A DNA stretch of 64,000 nt from Mycobacterium kansasii ATCC 12478 (GTDB taxonomy: Bacteria; Actinomycetota; Actinomycetes; Mycobacteriales; Mycobacteriaceae): NCBI RefSeq assembly GCF_000157895.3, contig NC_022663.1, positions 1,364,001 through 1,428,000 of the forward strand, given 5' to 3'. The notes beneath the pieces were generated by a model. The model saw nothing but the letters and a program-made list of their open reading frames with translations, made no database searches and was not told where the DNA came from. The translations under genes and the position numbers were made by a program. Of this stretch, positions 8,094 through 16,653 are shown one piece after another. Within the stretch, counting starts at the first letter, position 1. Each line of letters opens with the position of its first letter.

Positions 8094-9287
8094 TCACATC
8101 CGATACTCGTCGAGCAGCCGCTTACTGATGATGGACTTCTGTATTTCGCTGGTACCCTCGCCGATCAGCAGGAACGGCGCATCGCGCATCAACCGCTCGA
8201 TCTCGTAGGCCGTCGAGTATCCGTAACCGCCGTGGATGCGGAAGCTTTGCTGGGTAACTTCCGAACAGTATTCGCTGGCAAGATATTTCGCCATTCCGGC
8301 GGCGACGTCGTTGCGCTCACCCGAGTCTTTCAGCCGCGCCGCATTGACCATCATCAGGTGTGCCGCTTCGACCTTGGTCGCCATCTCGGCCAGCTGGAAG
8401 GCGATGGCCTGGTGCTCAGCGATCGGCTTGCCGAATGTGTGGCGCTGCTGCGCGTACCGCACCGCCAGCTCGAAGGCCCGAATGGCCACACCACAGGCTC
8501 GCGCCGCAACGTTCACCCGGCCGACTTCGATGCCGTCCATCATCTGGAAGAAGCCCTGCCCCGGGACGCGGCCGAGGATGTCGTCGGCGGGTGCCCGATA
8601 GCCGTCGAAGATGAGTTCGGTGGTATCGATGCCCTTGTAGCCCAGTTTGTCGATCTTGCCGGGGATCATCAGGCCCGGAGCTACTTCACCGAAACCCGTT
8701 GGCTTTTCGATGAGGAACGCGGTCAGGTTGCGGTGCGGCTTGGCTGCGCCTTCGTCGGTGCGCACCAGCACCGCCACCAGCGTCGAACTGGCGCCGTTGG
8801 TCAGCCACATCTTCTGGCCATCGATGAGGTAGTCGCCACCGGGATCGCGGCGGGCCCGGGTGCGGATCGCGGCGACGTCGGAGCCCAGTTCCGGCTCGGA
8901 CATCGAGAACGCGCCGCGGCACTCGCCGGTGGCCATGCGTGGCAGGAAGCGCTGCTGCTGCTCGTCGGTGCCATGCTGGCGCAGCATGTAAGCCACGATG
9001 AAGTGGGTGTTGAGCACACCGGAGACACTCATCCAGCCCCGGGCCAGCTCTTCGACACACAACGCGTAAGTCAGCAGGGACTCCCCCAGCCCGCCGTATT
9101 CTTCGGAGATCATCAGACCGAACAAACCCAGGGCGCGCATCTGGTCGACGATTGCCTGCGGATAGGTGTCGGCGCGCTCCAGCTCCGGCGCGTTGGGGAT
9201 GATGTCTTTGTCGACGAATTTCCTTACGGCGCTGATGATTTCGGTTTGCAACTCGGTCAGCCCGAGGGTCTGGGCAAGTCTAGTCAT
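8094..9287 (-). CDS. Acyl-CoA dehydrogenase (FadE-like)
   Basis: A complete 397-residue flavoprotein of the acyl-CoA dehydrogenase family. The signatures are SMSEPELGSD (FAD and substrate contacts, about residue 128), the WLTNGASS region (about 160), RIHGGYGYS (about 348) and the catalytic base Glu in LLIGEGTSEIQ (about 374). It oxidises an acyl-CoA to the 2,3-enoyl-CoA and passes electrons to ETF. The gene overlaps the end of the CoA-transferase gene by 8 nt, indicating one operon. The substrate is not predictable; the intact Glu and length argue for an active homotetramer. Confidence 0.92.
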   Translation of the reverse strand: MTRLAQTLGLTELQTEIISAVRKFVDKDIIPNAPELERADTYPQAIVDQMRALGLFGLMISEEYGGLGESLLTYALCVEELARGWMSVSGVLNTHFIVAYMLRQHGTDEQQQRFLPRMATGECRGAFSMSEPELGSDVAAIRTRARRDPGGDYLIDGQKMWLTNGASSTLVAVLVRTDEGAAKPHRNLTAFLIEKPTGFGEVAPGLMIPGKIDKLGYKGIDTTELIFDGYRAPADDILGRVPGQGFFQMMDGIEVGRVNVAARACGVAIRAFELAVRYAQQRHTFGKPIAEHQAIAFQLAEMATKVEAAHLMMVNAARLKDSGERNDVAAGMAKYLASEYCSEVTQQSFRIHGGYGYSTAYEIERLMRDAPFLLIGEGTSEIQKSIISKRLLDEYRM

Positions 9288-10491
9288 GCGCCGTTGTTCC
9301 TATCGTCTGAGCGCTCGACAACCGCGCGATATCGGCGGCCGTCAGTCCGAGGCGCTCGGTGAGCACCGCCGCGGTGTCCTGCCCTAGTGCCGGTGCAGAC
9401 GCGCTGGCCGGGTGGGCGCCGTCGAACGCGGCCGGCAGGCCCGGAGCCAGATATTCGCCGACCCCCGGCTGATGCAGCACGGAAAACAAGGGATTGGCAG
9501 TCACTTTCGAGCTCGCAGCGACCTGCGCGAAGCTGCGGTAGCGTTCGAAGAGCACGCTGGTACCCGACAGTGCCGCAGTGATCTCGTCCGCGGTGTGGTC
9601 GGCGAACCAGGTCGCGAAAAGGCCCGTGAGGACATCGCGGTAGCGGTACCGGTCGCCTTCGGCGGCGAAGTCCACGCCCAGCGCCTCGGCCAGTGCCGAC
9701 ACCGCCGTCCCGGTGCCGGTCACGTCGACCAGATCGCGAAAGTGCCGTCCGGTCAACGTGACAACCATGAACCCGACCCCGTCGCAGCTGCTGAAGTCCT
9801 GGCCGTACTGGCCGTAGACGGCATTACCCAGCCGCGGCCGTTGCGTCCCATTGACCTGTGGCTCGGTCAACAGCCCCAGGTTTCCCGCCGTCGCCAGCGC
9901 AACGTCTTCCAGTGCCAGACTGACCCGAGCCCCCATCCGCGTTTGGTCACGGCGGCACACCGCAGCGACGACGGCGAGCGCGGCATACACACCGCAACAG
10001 ACGTCCCAGGCCGGCAGCACATGGTTGACCGGGCCGGCATGGCCGACCGGACCGGTGACCAGCGGGAAGCCGGTGGCCGCGTTGACGGTGTAGTCGACAG
10101 CGGTTGACCCGTCGCCCCGCCCGAGCAGCTGGAGATGAATGACATCGGAGCGCCTGGCGGCCAGCAGCTCGTGGCTCAGCCAGGGAAAGCCGGCGTTGGT
10201 CACGACGATGCCGTCGCCCTCGACGACCAGCCGCTGCACCAGCTGCTGTCCTTCCGCCGACCGCAGATCCACGGTCACCGAACGCTTCCCCTTGTTCAGA
10301 CCTGTCCAGTAGATCGACGTTCCGGTTGCAGCGAGCGGCCAGCGCTGCACGTCGGCGGCGCCGCCGATCGGATCGACGCGGATCACCTGCGCACCAAGCT
10401 GGCTGAGCGTCATGCCGCACAGCGGTGCGGCCACGAAGCTGGAAACCTCGACAATGCTGATGCCGCTCAACGGCAACGCGGGACCTTGCAT
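9280..10491 (-). CDS. Family III CoA-transferase (CaiB/BaiF)
   Basis: At 403 residues this has the family III CoA-transferase layout: the N-terminal PLSGISIVEVSSFVAAPLCG followed by a Rossmann-like half, LNKGKRSVTVDL (about residue 66), and the probable catalytic Asp in LPAWDVCCGVYAAL (about 170). These enzymes move CoA between carboxylic acids without ATP and often start degradation of unusual acids. The C-terminus has a family-typical GQDTAAVL segment. It lies 2 nt downstream of the thiolase gene and overlaps the dehydrogenase gene by 8 nt. Confidence 0.9.
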   Translation of the reverse strand: MQGPALPLSGISIVEVSSFVAAPLCGMTLSQLGAQVIRVDPIGGAADVQRWPLAATGTSIYWTGLNKGKRSVTVDLRSAEGQQLVQRLVVEGDGIVVTNAGFPWLSHELLAARRSDVIHLQLLGRGDGSTAVDYTVNAATGFPLVTGPVGHAGPVNHVLPAWDVCCGVYAALAVVAAVCRRDQTRMGARVSLALEDVALATAGNLGLLTEPQVNGTQRPRLGNAVYGQYGQDFSSCDGVGFMVVTLTGRHFRDLVDVTGTGTAVSALAEALGVDFAAEGDRYRYRDVLTGLFATWFADHTADEITAALSGTSVLFERYRSFAQVAASSKVTANPLFSVLHQPGVGEYLAPGLPAAFDGAHPASASAPALGQDTAAVLTERLGLTAADIARLSSAQTIGTTAHD

Positions 10492-10493
10492 GT

Positions 10494-11705
10494 CTATGCG
10501 ACCCGTTCAAAGACGGCGGCCAGCCCCTGACCCCCGCCGATGCACATGGTTTGCAGGCCGTAGCGCGCCTGGCGCCGATCCAGTTCACGTGCCAAGGTGG
10601 CCAGCATCCTGCCGCCGGTCGCGCCGACGGGATGACCCAACGAGATGCCGGAGCCGTGCACGTTGGTGCGTTCCCGGTCGACGGCACCGAAGTTCCACTC
10701 CCGCATCACCGCAAGCGCCTGCGCGGCGAACGCTTCGTTGAGTTCGATGAGATCGATGTCGGCCAGCCGCAGGCCCGCCTTGGCGAGTGCGGCCTCGGTC
10801 GCGGGCACCGGGCCGATGCCCATGATGTCGGGAGCCACCCCCGCCAGCCCCCAGGACACCAAACGGACCAACGGCCTCAAGCCGTACTCGGCGGCTTTGG
10901 CCGGCGTGGTGACCACGCACATCGATGCCGCATCGTTTTGGCCGCTGGCGTTGCCGGCTGTCACCGTGGCCTGCGGATCTTGGTTCAGCAGAACGGGTTT
11001 GAGCTTGCCCAGCGACTCAAGCGTCGTGTCGGCGCGGGGATGTTCGTCGGTGCCGATCAACTGCTCGCCGTGGCGGGTGGGCACTGCGACCGGAATGATC
11101 TCCGCGGCCAGGAAGCCGTCCTGTTGCGCGGTGACCGCACGCCGATGCGACGTCACCGCGAGTTCATCTTGCTCCAGCCGCGAAATGCCGTACCGGCGGC
11201 GCAGATTTTCGGCGGTCTCCAGCATTCCGCCGGCCACCGGATGATGCCGGCCCCCGGCCGTGGTGCGGCCACGGGCCAGGCCGTCGTGCACCCGGATGCC
11301 ACCGCGGGCACCACCCCAGCGCATATCGGTGGAATAGAACGCGACATTGCTCATGCTTTCGCAGCCGCCGGCGATGACGAGGTCGTTGTCGCCATTGCTC
11401 ACCTGCAGGCAGGCGTGGATCACGGCCTGCAGACCCGAGCCGCAGCGGCGGTCGACCTGCATCCCGGGAACCGTGACCGGCAGGCCGGCATCCAGCGCGA
11501 CCACGCGGCCGATGGCCGGTGCCTCGCTGCTGGGATAGCAGTGCCCCAGAATCACGTCCTGCACCGCCTCGGGCGGCAAGCCGGTGCGGTCCATCAGTCC
11601 GTTGAGCGCGGCGACGCCGAGGTCAACGGCGCTCAGTGACTTGAACATTCCGCCGTAGCGGCCAATCGGCGTGCGGACCGGCTCGCAGATGAAGGCGTCG
11701 CTCAT
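10494..11705 (-). CDS. Acetyl-CoA acyltransferase (thiolase)
   Basis: A complete 403-residue thiolase that cleaves 3-oxoacyl-CoA with CoA. All three active-site blocks are visible: the nucleophile Cys in VDRRCGSGLQAV (about residue 90), GHPVGATGGR with its His (about 355) and the second Cys in MCIGGGQG (about 387). An open frame extends far upstream on this strand, but the ATG at 11705 (MSDAFICEPVRTPIG) is the thiolase start and forms an ATGA overlap with the SDR gene stop. It would supply the terminal cleavage step for the surrounding acyl-CoA enzymes. Confidence 0.93.
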   Translation of the reverse strand: MSDAFICEPVRTPIGRYGGMFKSLSAVDLGVAALNGLMDRTGLPPEAVQDVILGHCYPSSEAPAIGRVVALDAGLPVTVPGMQVDRRCGSGLQAVIHACLQVSNGDNDLVIAGGCESMSNVAFYSTDMRWGGARGGIRVHDGLARGRTTAGGRHHPVAGGMLETAENLRRRYGISRLEQDELAVTSHRRAVTAQQDGFLAAEIIPVAVPTRHGEQLIGTDEHPRADTTLESLGKLKPVLLNQDPQATVTAGNASGQNDAASMCVVTTPAKAAEYGLRPLVRLVSWGLAGVAPDIMGIGPVPATEAALAKAGLRLADIDLIELNEAFAAQALAVMREWNFGAVDRERTNVHGSGISLGHPVGATGGRMLATLARELDRRQARYGLQTMCIGGGQGLAAVFERVA

Positions 11706-12442
11706 ATGAATCGCCCGCCGGTGACGTCCAGGACGGTTCCGGTGATGTACGACGACAGGTCGGAGGCCAAAAACAACGCGACACCAGCGACTTCGCTGGG
11801 CTCGCCCGCCCGGCCCATCGGGACCTCGGCCAGCTTTTGGTCCCAAATACGTTGCGGCATGGCTTCTGTCATCGCCGACCGAATCAATCCCGGGGCGATA
11901 GCGTTGACTCGAACACCCACGTGGGCGAGCTCTTTGGCGGCGGCCTTGGTCATTCCCACGATTCCGGCTTTGGCCGCAGAGTAGTTTGTCTGGCCCACCA
12001 TCCCGACCTTGCCCGACACCGACGACATGTTCACGATTGCGCCCCGCTTGTTTTCGCGCATGATGGCCGCCGCCAGCCGGGTGCCGTTCCACGTACCCTT
12101 CAGATGTACGTTGATGACCTGGTCGAACTGCTCCTCGGTCATGTTACGCATCGTCGCGTCGCGGGTGATGCCGGCGTTGTTGACCATGATGTCGAGGCCG
12201 CCGAAACGCTCTACGGCCGTGCGGATTAACGTTTCGACCTCGTCGGCTTTGGTTACGTCGCACTGCACGGCCGCCGCGACTCCGTCGCCGCCCAGCTTCC
12301 GGGCCGCGGCTTGGGTCGCCTCGAGATTCACGTCACCGAGAACTACGCGCGCGCCCTCGGCGACGAATCGCTCGGCAATGGCCAAGCCCAGTCCCTGGGC
12401 TCCACCGGTGATCACCGCCGTCTGACCGTTAAGCAATGACAT
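11702..12442 (-). CDS. SDR-family dehydrogenase (FabG-like)
   Basis: This 246-residue classical short-chain dehydrogenase has the cofactor motif TGGAQGLG (residues 12-19), NNAG (about 88) and the catalytic Ser with YSAAK (about 153). An acidic residue in GDVNLEA after the second beta strand favours NAD over NADP. In this setting it probably oxidises a 3-hydroxyacyl-CoA to the 3-oxoacyl-CoA that the thiolase gene next to it would cleave. It is the first gene of the minus-strand operon and diverges from an acyl-CoA dehydrogenase gene, with an AT-rich palindromic promoter between them. Confidence 0.92.
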   Translation of the reverse strand: MSLLNGQTAVITGGAQGLGLAIAERFVAEGARVVLGDVNLEATQAAARKLGGDGVAAAVQCDVTKADEVETLIRTAVERFGGLDIMVNNAGITRDATMRNMTEEQFDQVINVHLKGTWNGTRLAAAIMRENKRGAIVNMSSVSGKVGMVGQTNYSAAKAGIVGMTKAAAKELAHVGVRVNAIAPGLIRSAMTEAMPQRIWDQKLAEVPMGRAGEPSEVAGVALFLASDLSSYITGTVLDVTGGRFI

Positions 12443-12484
12443 CGACTATTCCTTACTGTCCCGCCCGCAGCCGGGCGCTCGTTC

Positions 12485-12505
12485 AAATATAATATTTCAT
12501 ATATG
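12485..12505. promoter_or_regulatory. AT-rich divergent promoter/operator with two palindromes
   Basis: Within 72 bp separating the divergent SDR and acyl-CoA dehydrogenase genes lies AAATAT-A-ATATTT (12485-12497), directly followed by the palindrome CATATATG (12498-12505). This block is strikingly AT-rich for a high-GC genome. It probably supplies back-to-back -10 elements and an operator, perhaps for the cluster's TetR or GntR regulator. The repeats are seen; binding is inferred. Confidence 0.45.
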
Positions 12506-12513
12506 ATGACGCG

Positions 12514-13674
12514 ATGCCCGTGACAGTCAACGACGAGGACTTTCAGCAGATCCTGGCCCAGACCCGTCACTTCGTCCGCACCGCCGTGATCCCTCGTGAG
12601 CAGGAGATCCTGGACAACGATCGGGTGCCGGACGACCTGCGTGAGCATGCCAAGAAGATGGGATTGTTCGGCTATGCGATTCCGCAAGAGTGGGGCGGGC
12701 TTGGCCTCGACCTGCCGCAGGACGTCGAACTTGCCATGGAATTGGGCTACACCTCGTTGGCGTTGCGGTCGATGTTCGGCACCAACAACGGCATCGCGGG
12801 GCAGGTACTGGTCGGCTTCGGCACCGACGAGCAGAAAGCCCGCTGGCTGGGGCCGATAGCCTCCGGCGACGTCGTCGCCTCGTTCGCACTGACCGAACCC
12901 GGCGCCGGGTCGAATCCAGCCGGATTACGCACCAAAGCCGTTCGGGACAGCGGCAATTGGGTGATATCCGGGCAGAAGCGCTTCATCACCAATGCACCGG
13001 TCGCCGGTTTGTTCGTGGTTTTCGCGCGGACCAGGCCGGCCGACGAGCAGGGCGCCGGTATCGCGGTCTTCCTGGTTCCCGCGGACACGGCAGGAGTTGA
13101 AGTCGGTGCCAAGGACGCCAAGATGGGCCAGGAAGGGGCCTGGACCGCCGACGTCAACTTCAACGACGTCCGGGTCGGCGCCGAGGCGCTGATCGGCGGC
13201 ACCGAGGACATCGGCTATCGAGCGGCCCTGACGTCGTTGGCACGCGGCCGGGTGCATATCGCCGCGATCGCGGTCGGCACGGCTCAGCGGGCACTCGACG
13301 AATCCGTGGCCTATGCCACCACCGCAACGCAGGGTGGCACGCCGATCGGGAATTTTCAGTTGGTGCAGGCGATGCTGGCCGATCAGCAGACCGGCGTGCT
13401 GGCCGGACGCGCGCTGGTTCGCGATGCCGCGCGGCTGTGGGTGTCAGGAGAGGACCGCCGCATCGCCCCGTCGGCGGCGAAGCTCTTCTGCACCGAAATG
13501 GCCGGCAAGGTAGCCGATCTCGCGGTGCAGATTCATGGTGGCAGTGGCTACATGCGTGGCGTCCCGGTGGAACGCATCTACCGCGATGTTCGGCTGCTGC
13601 GATTGTACGAGGGCACCAGCGAGATTCAGCGGCTGATCGTCGGGTCGAACCTGGTGCGAGCGGCGCAGCGCTGA
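12514..13674 (+). CDS. Acyl-CoA dehydrogenase (FadE-like)
   Basis: A complete 386-residue acyl-CoA dehydrogenase. Motifs are ALTEPGAGSNPA (about residue 128), ITNAPVAG (about 157), IHGGSGYMRG (about 340) and the catalytic Glu in RLYEGTSEIQ (about 367). It would introduce a 2,3-double bond into an acyl-CoA with FAD. It is transcribed away from the SDR-thiolase operon from a shared promoter region, suggesting joint regulation. With this gene the cluster has three dehydrogenases (one partial), so it handles either several chain-shortening rounds or a branched or cyclic substrate. Confidence 0.92.
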   Translation: MPVTVNDEDFQQILAQTRHFVRTAVIPREQEILDNDRVPDDLREHAKKMGLFGYAIPQEWGGLGLDLPQDVELAMELGYTSLALRSMFGTNNGIAGQVLVGFGTDEQKARWLGPIASGDVVASFALTEPGAGSNPAGLRTKAVRDSGNWVISGQKRFITNAPVAGLFVVFARTRPADEQGAGIAVFLVPADTAGVEVGAKDAKMGQEGAWTADVNFNDVRVGAEALIGGTEDIGYRAALTSLARGRVHIAAIAVGTAQRALDESVAYATTATQGGTPIGNFQLVQAMLADQQTGVLAGRALVRDAARLWVSGEDRRIAPSAAKLFCTEMAGKVADLAVQIHGGSGYMRGVPVERIYRDVRLLRLYEGTSEIQRLIVGSNLVRAAQR

Positions 13675-13809
13675 ACTCGGCGCCGTACGGCGTCAGCCAG
13701 ATCGCGGATCGTCAGACCGCCCTGCTGACGGTAGCCCAACGACTGCGCGGCACCATCTACTATCGCCCCGATTCGCCGCGCAGTTGAGCGTGGGGCAATG
13801 CCGCGTCGC

Positions 13810-14187
13810 TCAGCCGTCGTCCGAACCGCTCTCGCATGCCACGGAAGACCCTAGTGCGGCGAAAACCAGTGCGCCGCCTGCGCCCAACAGAATCGCCTGT
13901 GTGCTGAGGTTTCCGCGTCGGCCCTCATCAAATCCTGCGATTACGTCGACCGTGTCGATCGCCGCGCCCGCCACCGCGACCGCCCGAACCGCACCGCTCG
14001 GGGCCGCGAGCAACGCCACCGCCAGGGCGAGTTCTCGAGCACCGAAAAGTCTTGTCAGGAAGCGATTTGCGGTCACGGGATCAATGCCGAAGAGTCGCGC
14101 CGTCAGGTCCGGGGCGAGCCAGCTGCCGAGACCGACGGCAGCGCGGGTTGCGCCAAGCGCAATACGTGCAGTGGAATAAGTCGCCAT
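13810..14187 (-). CDS. Small membrane protein (DUF4267-like)
   Basis: About 125 residues with three to four hydrophobic helices (ATRAAVGLGSWLAP, ELALAVALLAAP, AVAVAGAAIDTVDVIAGF, AILLGAGGALVFAALG) and little else. The pattern of an N-terminal LAPDLTARLFGID segment followed by an FGARELAL helix resembles DUF4267-type membrane proteins, whose function is unknown. I chose the ATG at 14187; another start six codons upstream is possible. It is convergent with the dehydrogenase gene and stands alone. Confidence 0.65.
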   Translation of the reverse strand: MATYSTARIALGATRAAVGLGSWLAPDLTARLFGIDPVTANRFLTRLFGARELALAVALLAAPSGAVRAVAVAGAAIDTVDVIAGFDEGRRGNLSTQAILLGAGGALVFAALGSSVACESGSDDG

Positions 14188-14664
14188 TTCATGAACATAG
14201 ATCATGCGCTTTCAGATGAGACGCGTGCCGGCCAGGACGCCGCGGATTGCCGCGGATAACCCTGGCGCAGCATCCTCGGCACGATGTGGTCGTCGCGTCG
14301 GCCGGCGTGGCAATAGGGAAATCCCGGTGCAGGGGCATTCAGCACGGCCGCTGGCATTCGCAGCCGGCAATTGCCCAACAGCTTTCGCGGTGAACAGCCG
14401 CTGACGCCGTAGTTCGATAGTGCTCGGTGATAGTCACCCGGTCAGGTTGTTCGATTGCTGAGCTGAGCCGCGGATTCAAGCAAGTTAAGAGCTCGGTATC
14501 GGGCTTGTCGCCGGCCAGACCCAAGCCGCCGACCGGGCGCTAGCCGAATACTCTTTTCAGTCGCGGAGGCGTCACATCACGGCATAGCGGGAAATCGCCT
14601 GTCTCCCGGCTGCACCTCACCACCCGGGGGCAGCGATCGTCGACCAACACACAATCGCAAGGGG
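14188..14664. other. Non-coding stretch, nothing recognised
   Basis: About 480 bp between the small membrane protein gene and the tRNA. Open frames here are short and have no family-like sequence or plausible ribosome-binding site. I see no repeat or mobile-element end. It marks the junction between the accessory catabolic cluster and the conserved block. Confidence 0.5.
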
Positions 14665-14748
14665 TGCGGGCGGAGGGACTCGAACCCTCAAGCTCTCTCG
14701 AGCAATGGCACCTAAAACCATCGCGTATGCCAATTCCGCCACGCCCGC
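14665..14748 (-). tRNA. tRNA-Leu (anticodon UAG)
   Basis: The minus strand folds as a class II (long variable arm) tRNA. The acceptor GCGGGCG pairs with CGCCCGC; the D arm is GCGGAATTGGCATACGC; the anticodon stem ATGGT/GCCAT encloses the loop TTTAGGT with anticodon UAG; a variable arm CTCGAGAG follows; and the T arm carries GGTTCGAGTCC. The discriminator base is A, correct for Leu. CCA is not encoded. It reads CUA/CUN leucine codons. Confidence 0.93.
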
Positions 14749-15114
14749 AGCGCTGCCGATCGTACCGTCCGGCGCGCCAGGCGAGTCGGTCAGTGGTCTC
14801 TCCTACCTGGGGTCAGCACGCCGAAAGGAGCCAACTGCGATCCGCGGAGTTGTTCGCGGATTGATCGCCAGCGACGGGTGCCGGGGTGGTCGCCAACGAT
14901 CGCGGAACGCGAAGCGTTCGCTGCCACTTCTCGAACAGATCCGAAAACAAGCTGGACTTGTTCACCGGGGCACTCGACGACGTGGGTCCCCTGGACGCGG
15001 TCGAGCCATTACATCATCGCCGTGTACCGCAAGACATTCATTGTTGCGCGGTCGCGCGTCTCGACGAGTTCGTCGGACCCAAGTCATGACGCATGGTCGC
15101 GGTACCGTCTAAGA
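14749..15114. other. Non-coding leader region upstream of lprD
   Basis: About 366 bp between the tRNA and lprD. It contains one clear inverted repeat, ATCCGCG (14840-14846) and CGCGGAT (14855-14861) around an 8-nt loop, without a T tract. The frame of lprD stays open upstream to 14878, but those codons have no lipoprotein-like sequence. The lprD promoter probably lies here. Confidence 0.4.
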
Positions 15115-15489
15115 GTGTCGACTACGCACCGTCGCAGGCCCGCGCTGATCGCCCTGGCGATCAGCGCCGCGTGCGGCTGTCTGGCCTTGGGCTGGTGGCA
15201 GTGGACCAGGTTCCAGTCGGTGTCTGGCACCTTCCAGAATCTGGGATACGCGTTGCAGTGGCCGATGTTCGCCTGGTTCTGCATCTACGCGTACCGCAAG
15301 TTCGTTCGCTATGAAGAGGTACCGCCAGAGCCGCCAAACGCGATGACCGAGATACCAGCCGGACTATTGCCCGAACGGCCCAAGCCCGCGCCACAGCCCT
15401 CCGACGATCCTGCCCTACAGGAGTACAACGCATACTTGGCCGAACTCGCTAAGCACGATGCCGAGAGGCAGAACAGGAACAGCGCATGA
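15115..15489 (+). CDS. lprD: LprD-like membrane-anchored protein
   Basis: Orthologue of M. tuberculosis Rv1343c (LprD) by sequence and position. The 124-residue product has a basic N-terminus (THRRRP), one hydrophobic helix ALIALAISAACGCLALGWWQ with a weak lipobox-like SAAC, then a second hydrophobic stretch and a cytoplasmic or periplasmic Pro/Glu-rich tail. I chose the GTG at 15115 because it matches the family start; upstream in-frame sequence is unrelated. Its end overlaps the next gene by 4 nt (ATGA), so the two are co-transcribed. Its function is unknown, and lipid modification is doubtful given the imperfect lipobox. Confidence 0.85.
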   Translation: MSTTHRRRPALIALAISAACGCLALGWWQWTRFQSVSGTFQNLGYALQWPMFAWFCIYAYRKFVRYEEVPPEPPNAMTEIPAGLLPERPKPAPQPSDDPALQEYNAYLAELAKHDAERQNRNSA

Positions 15490-15839
15490 CAACGCCTGAG
15501 ACACCCGAAACGCAGCGGAGCACTATCTTTCCCGCGGAAAAGATCCGCACCGCGCTGCTCGGCTATCGCGTGATGGCGTGGACAACGGGTATCTGGCTCA
15601 TCGCCCTGTGTTATGAACTGATCTCCCACCTGGTCTTCCACCACGAGATCCGCTGGATCGAGATCGTGCACGGTTGGGTTTACTTCGTCTATGTGTTGGC
15701 CGCTTTCAATCTCGCCGTGAAAGTTCGCTGGCCGATCGGCAAGACAGTCGGTGTCCTGCTCGCCGGTACCATCCCGCTACTGGGCATCATCGTCGAACAT
15801 TTCCAAACCAGGGACGTCAAGTCGCGTTACAACCTCTAG
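15486..15839 (+). CDS. DUF3817 integral membrane protein (Rv1342c family)
   Basis: This 117-residue protein has three membrane helices: MAWTTGIWLIALCYELISHL, GWVYFVYVLAAFNLAV and TVGVLLAGTIPLLGIIVEHF. It matches the DUF3817 pattern, with a conserved HHEIRWIEIVHG loop between the first two helices and a C-terminal basic tail. It is the Rv1342c orthologue and overlaps lprD by four nucleotides. Molecular function is unknown. Confidence 0.88.
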   Translation: MTTPETPETQRSTIFPAEKIRTALLGYRVMAWTTGIWLIALCYELISHLVFHHEIRWIEIVHGWVYFVYVLAAFNLAVKVRWPIGKTVGVLLAGTIPLLGIIVEHFQTRDVKSRYNL

Positions 15840-16017
15840 ATGGCGGTGCCCGCGCTCAGCGGAGTACCGGCTGTGCCAGTCACCTCCTTAACATTCGTTC
15901 TGGGCGAGCCGGTTGAGGTTGCCCAGAAGTAGTGGGCATCTGAGATAGCGGGACGGTGGTCTCGGCGTACTTTGCGGCACTCAAGACAAGTCTCATGGTC
16001 CTAGCGACCAAGGGTCG

Positions 16018-16620
16018 CTAGGCGAGGGCTACCAACTCCGGCAACAGCAGCCTCAGCGCGCGGCCCCGATGCGACATCGCATCCTTCTCCTCGGGGCTCA
16101 GCTGCGCCGCGGTCCGCTGATAGCCGTCGGGAATGAAGACGGGGTCGTAGCCGAACCCGCCGTCACCGCGTGGCTCCCGCGCGATCGTGCCAGGCCACTG
16201 GCCACGCACCACGACTTCGCCGGACGCCGAGACCAATGCGCAGGCCGAGACGAATGCCGCACCGCGCCGCTCGTCGGGTACATCGCGCAACTGGGCCAGT
16301 AGCAGGGCGGTGTTGGCCGCGTCATCGCCGTGGACGCCGGACCACCGGGCCGACAGCACCCCGGGCATGCCGTTGAGCGCCGCCACCTCCAAACCGGAGT
16401 CGTCAGCGACGCTGGCCAGACCGGTCGCGGCGAACGCGTCGCGCGCCTTGGCCAGCGCGTTGTCCTCGAATGTCGCACCTGTTTCTGGTGTCTCGTTGAA
16501 TGACGCGACGTCATCCAGCGACACCAATGTCACCCCTGACAATCCGCCACCGTCCAACACCCTGCGCAGTTCGGCCAGCTTCTTGGGGTTGCGGCTGGCA
16601 ACCAGCAGCTTGGTCACCAA
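16018..16620 (-). CDS. rdgB: XTP/dITP diphosphatase (RdgB/HAM1 family)
   Basis: A 200-residue nucleotide pyrophosphatase that removes non-canonical purine triphosphates (dITP, XTP) from the nucleotide pool. It starts LLVASRNPKKLAELRRVL, the substrate-binding SxNxxK motif of the family. VADDSGLEVAALNGMPG (about residue 70) holds the catalytic Asp, and GFGYDPVFIPDG and SHRGRAL near the end complete the active site. It is the Rv1341 orthologue. In M. tuberculosis it directly follows rphA; here a DUF4395 gene and about 300 bp lie between them. Confidence 0.95.
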   Translation of the reverse strand: MVTKLLVASRNPKKLAELRRVLDGGGLSGVTLVSLDDVASFNETPETGATFEDNALAKARDAFAATGLASVADDSGLEVAALNGMPGVLSARWSGVHGDDAANTALLLAQLRDVPDERRGAAFVSACALVSASGEVVVRGQWPGTIAREPRGDGGFGYDPVFIPDGYQRTAAQLSPEEKDAMSHRGRALRLLLPELVALA

Positions 16621-16653
16621 TCAATCCGAAACATAGTCGTCCCGGCCCGGGGC

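Noticed and set aside
11706..12092. Upstream extension of the thiolase open frame by about 129 codons
   Set aside because: It overlaps the SDR gene in another frame, and the ATG at 11705 matches the thiolase N-terminus with ATGA coupling.
14840..14861. Inverted repeat upstream of lprD as a terminator or riboswitch
   Set aside because: The 7-bp stem lacks a T tract and shows no known aptamer pattern; left as an unexplained hairpin.
14878..15114. Upstream extension of the lprD frame
   Set aside because: Sequence is not hydrophobic or family-like; the GTG at 15115 fits the known N-terminus.
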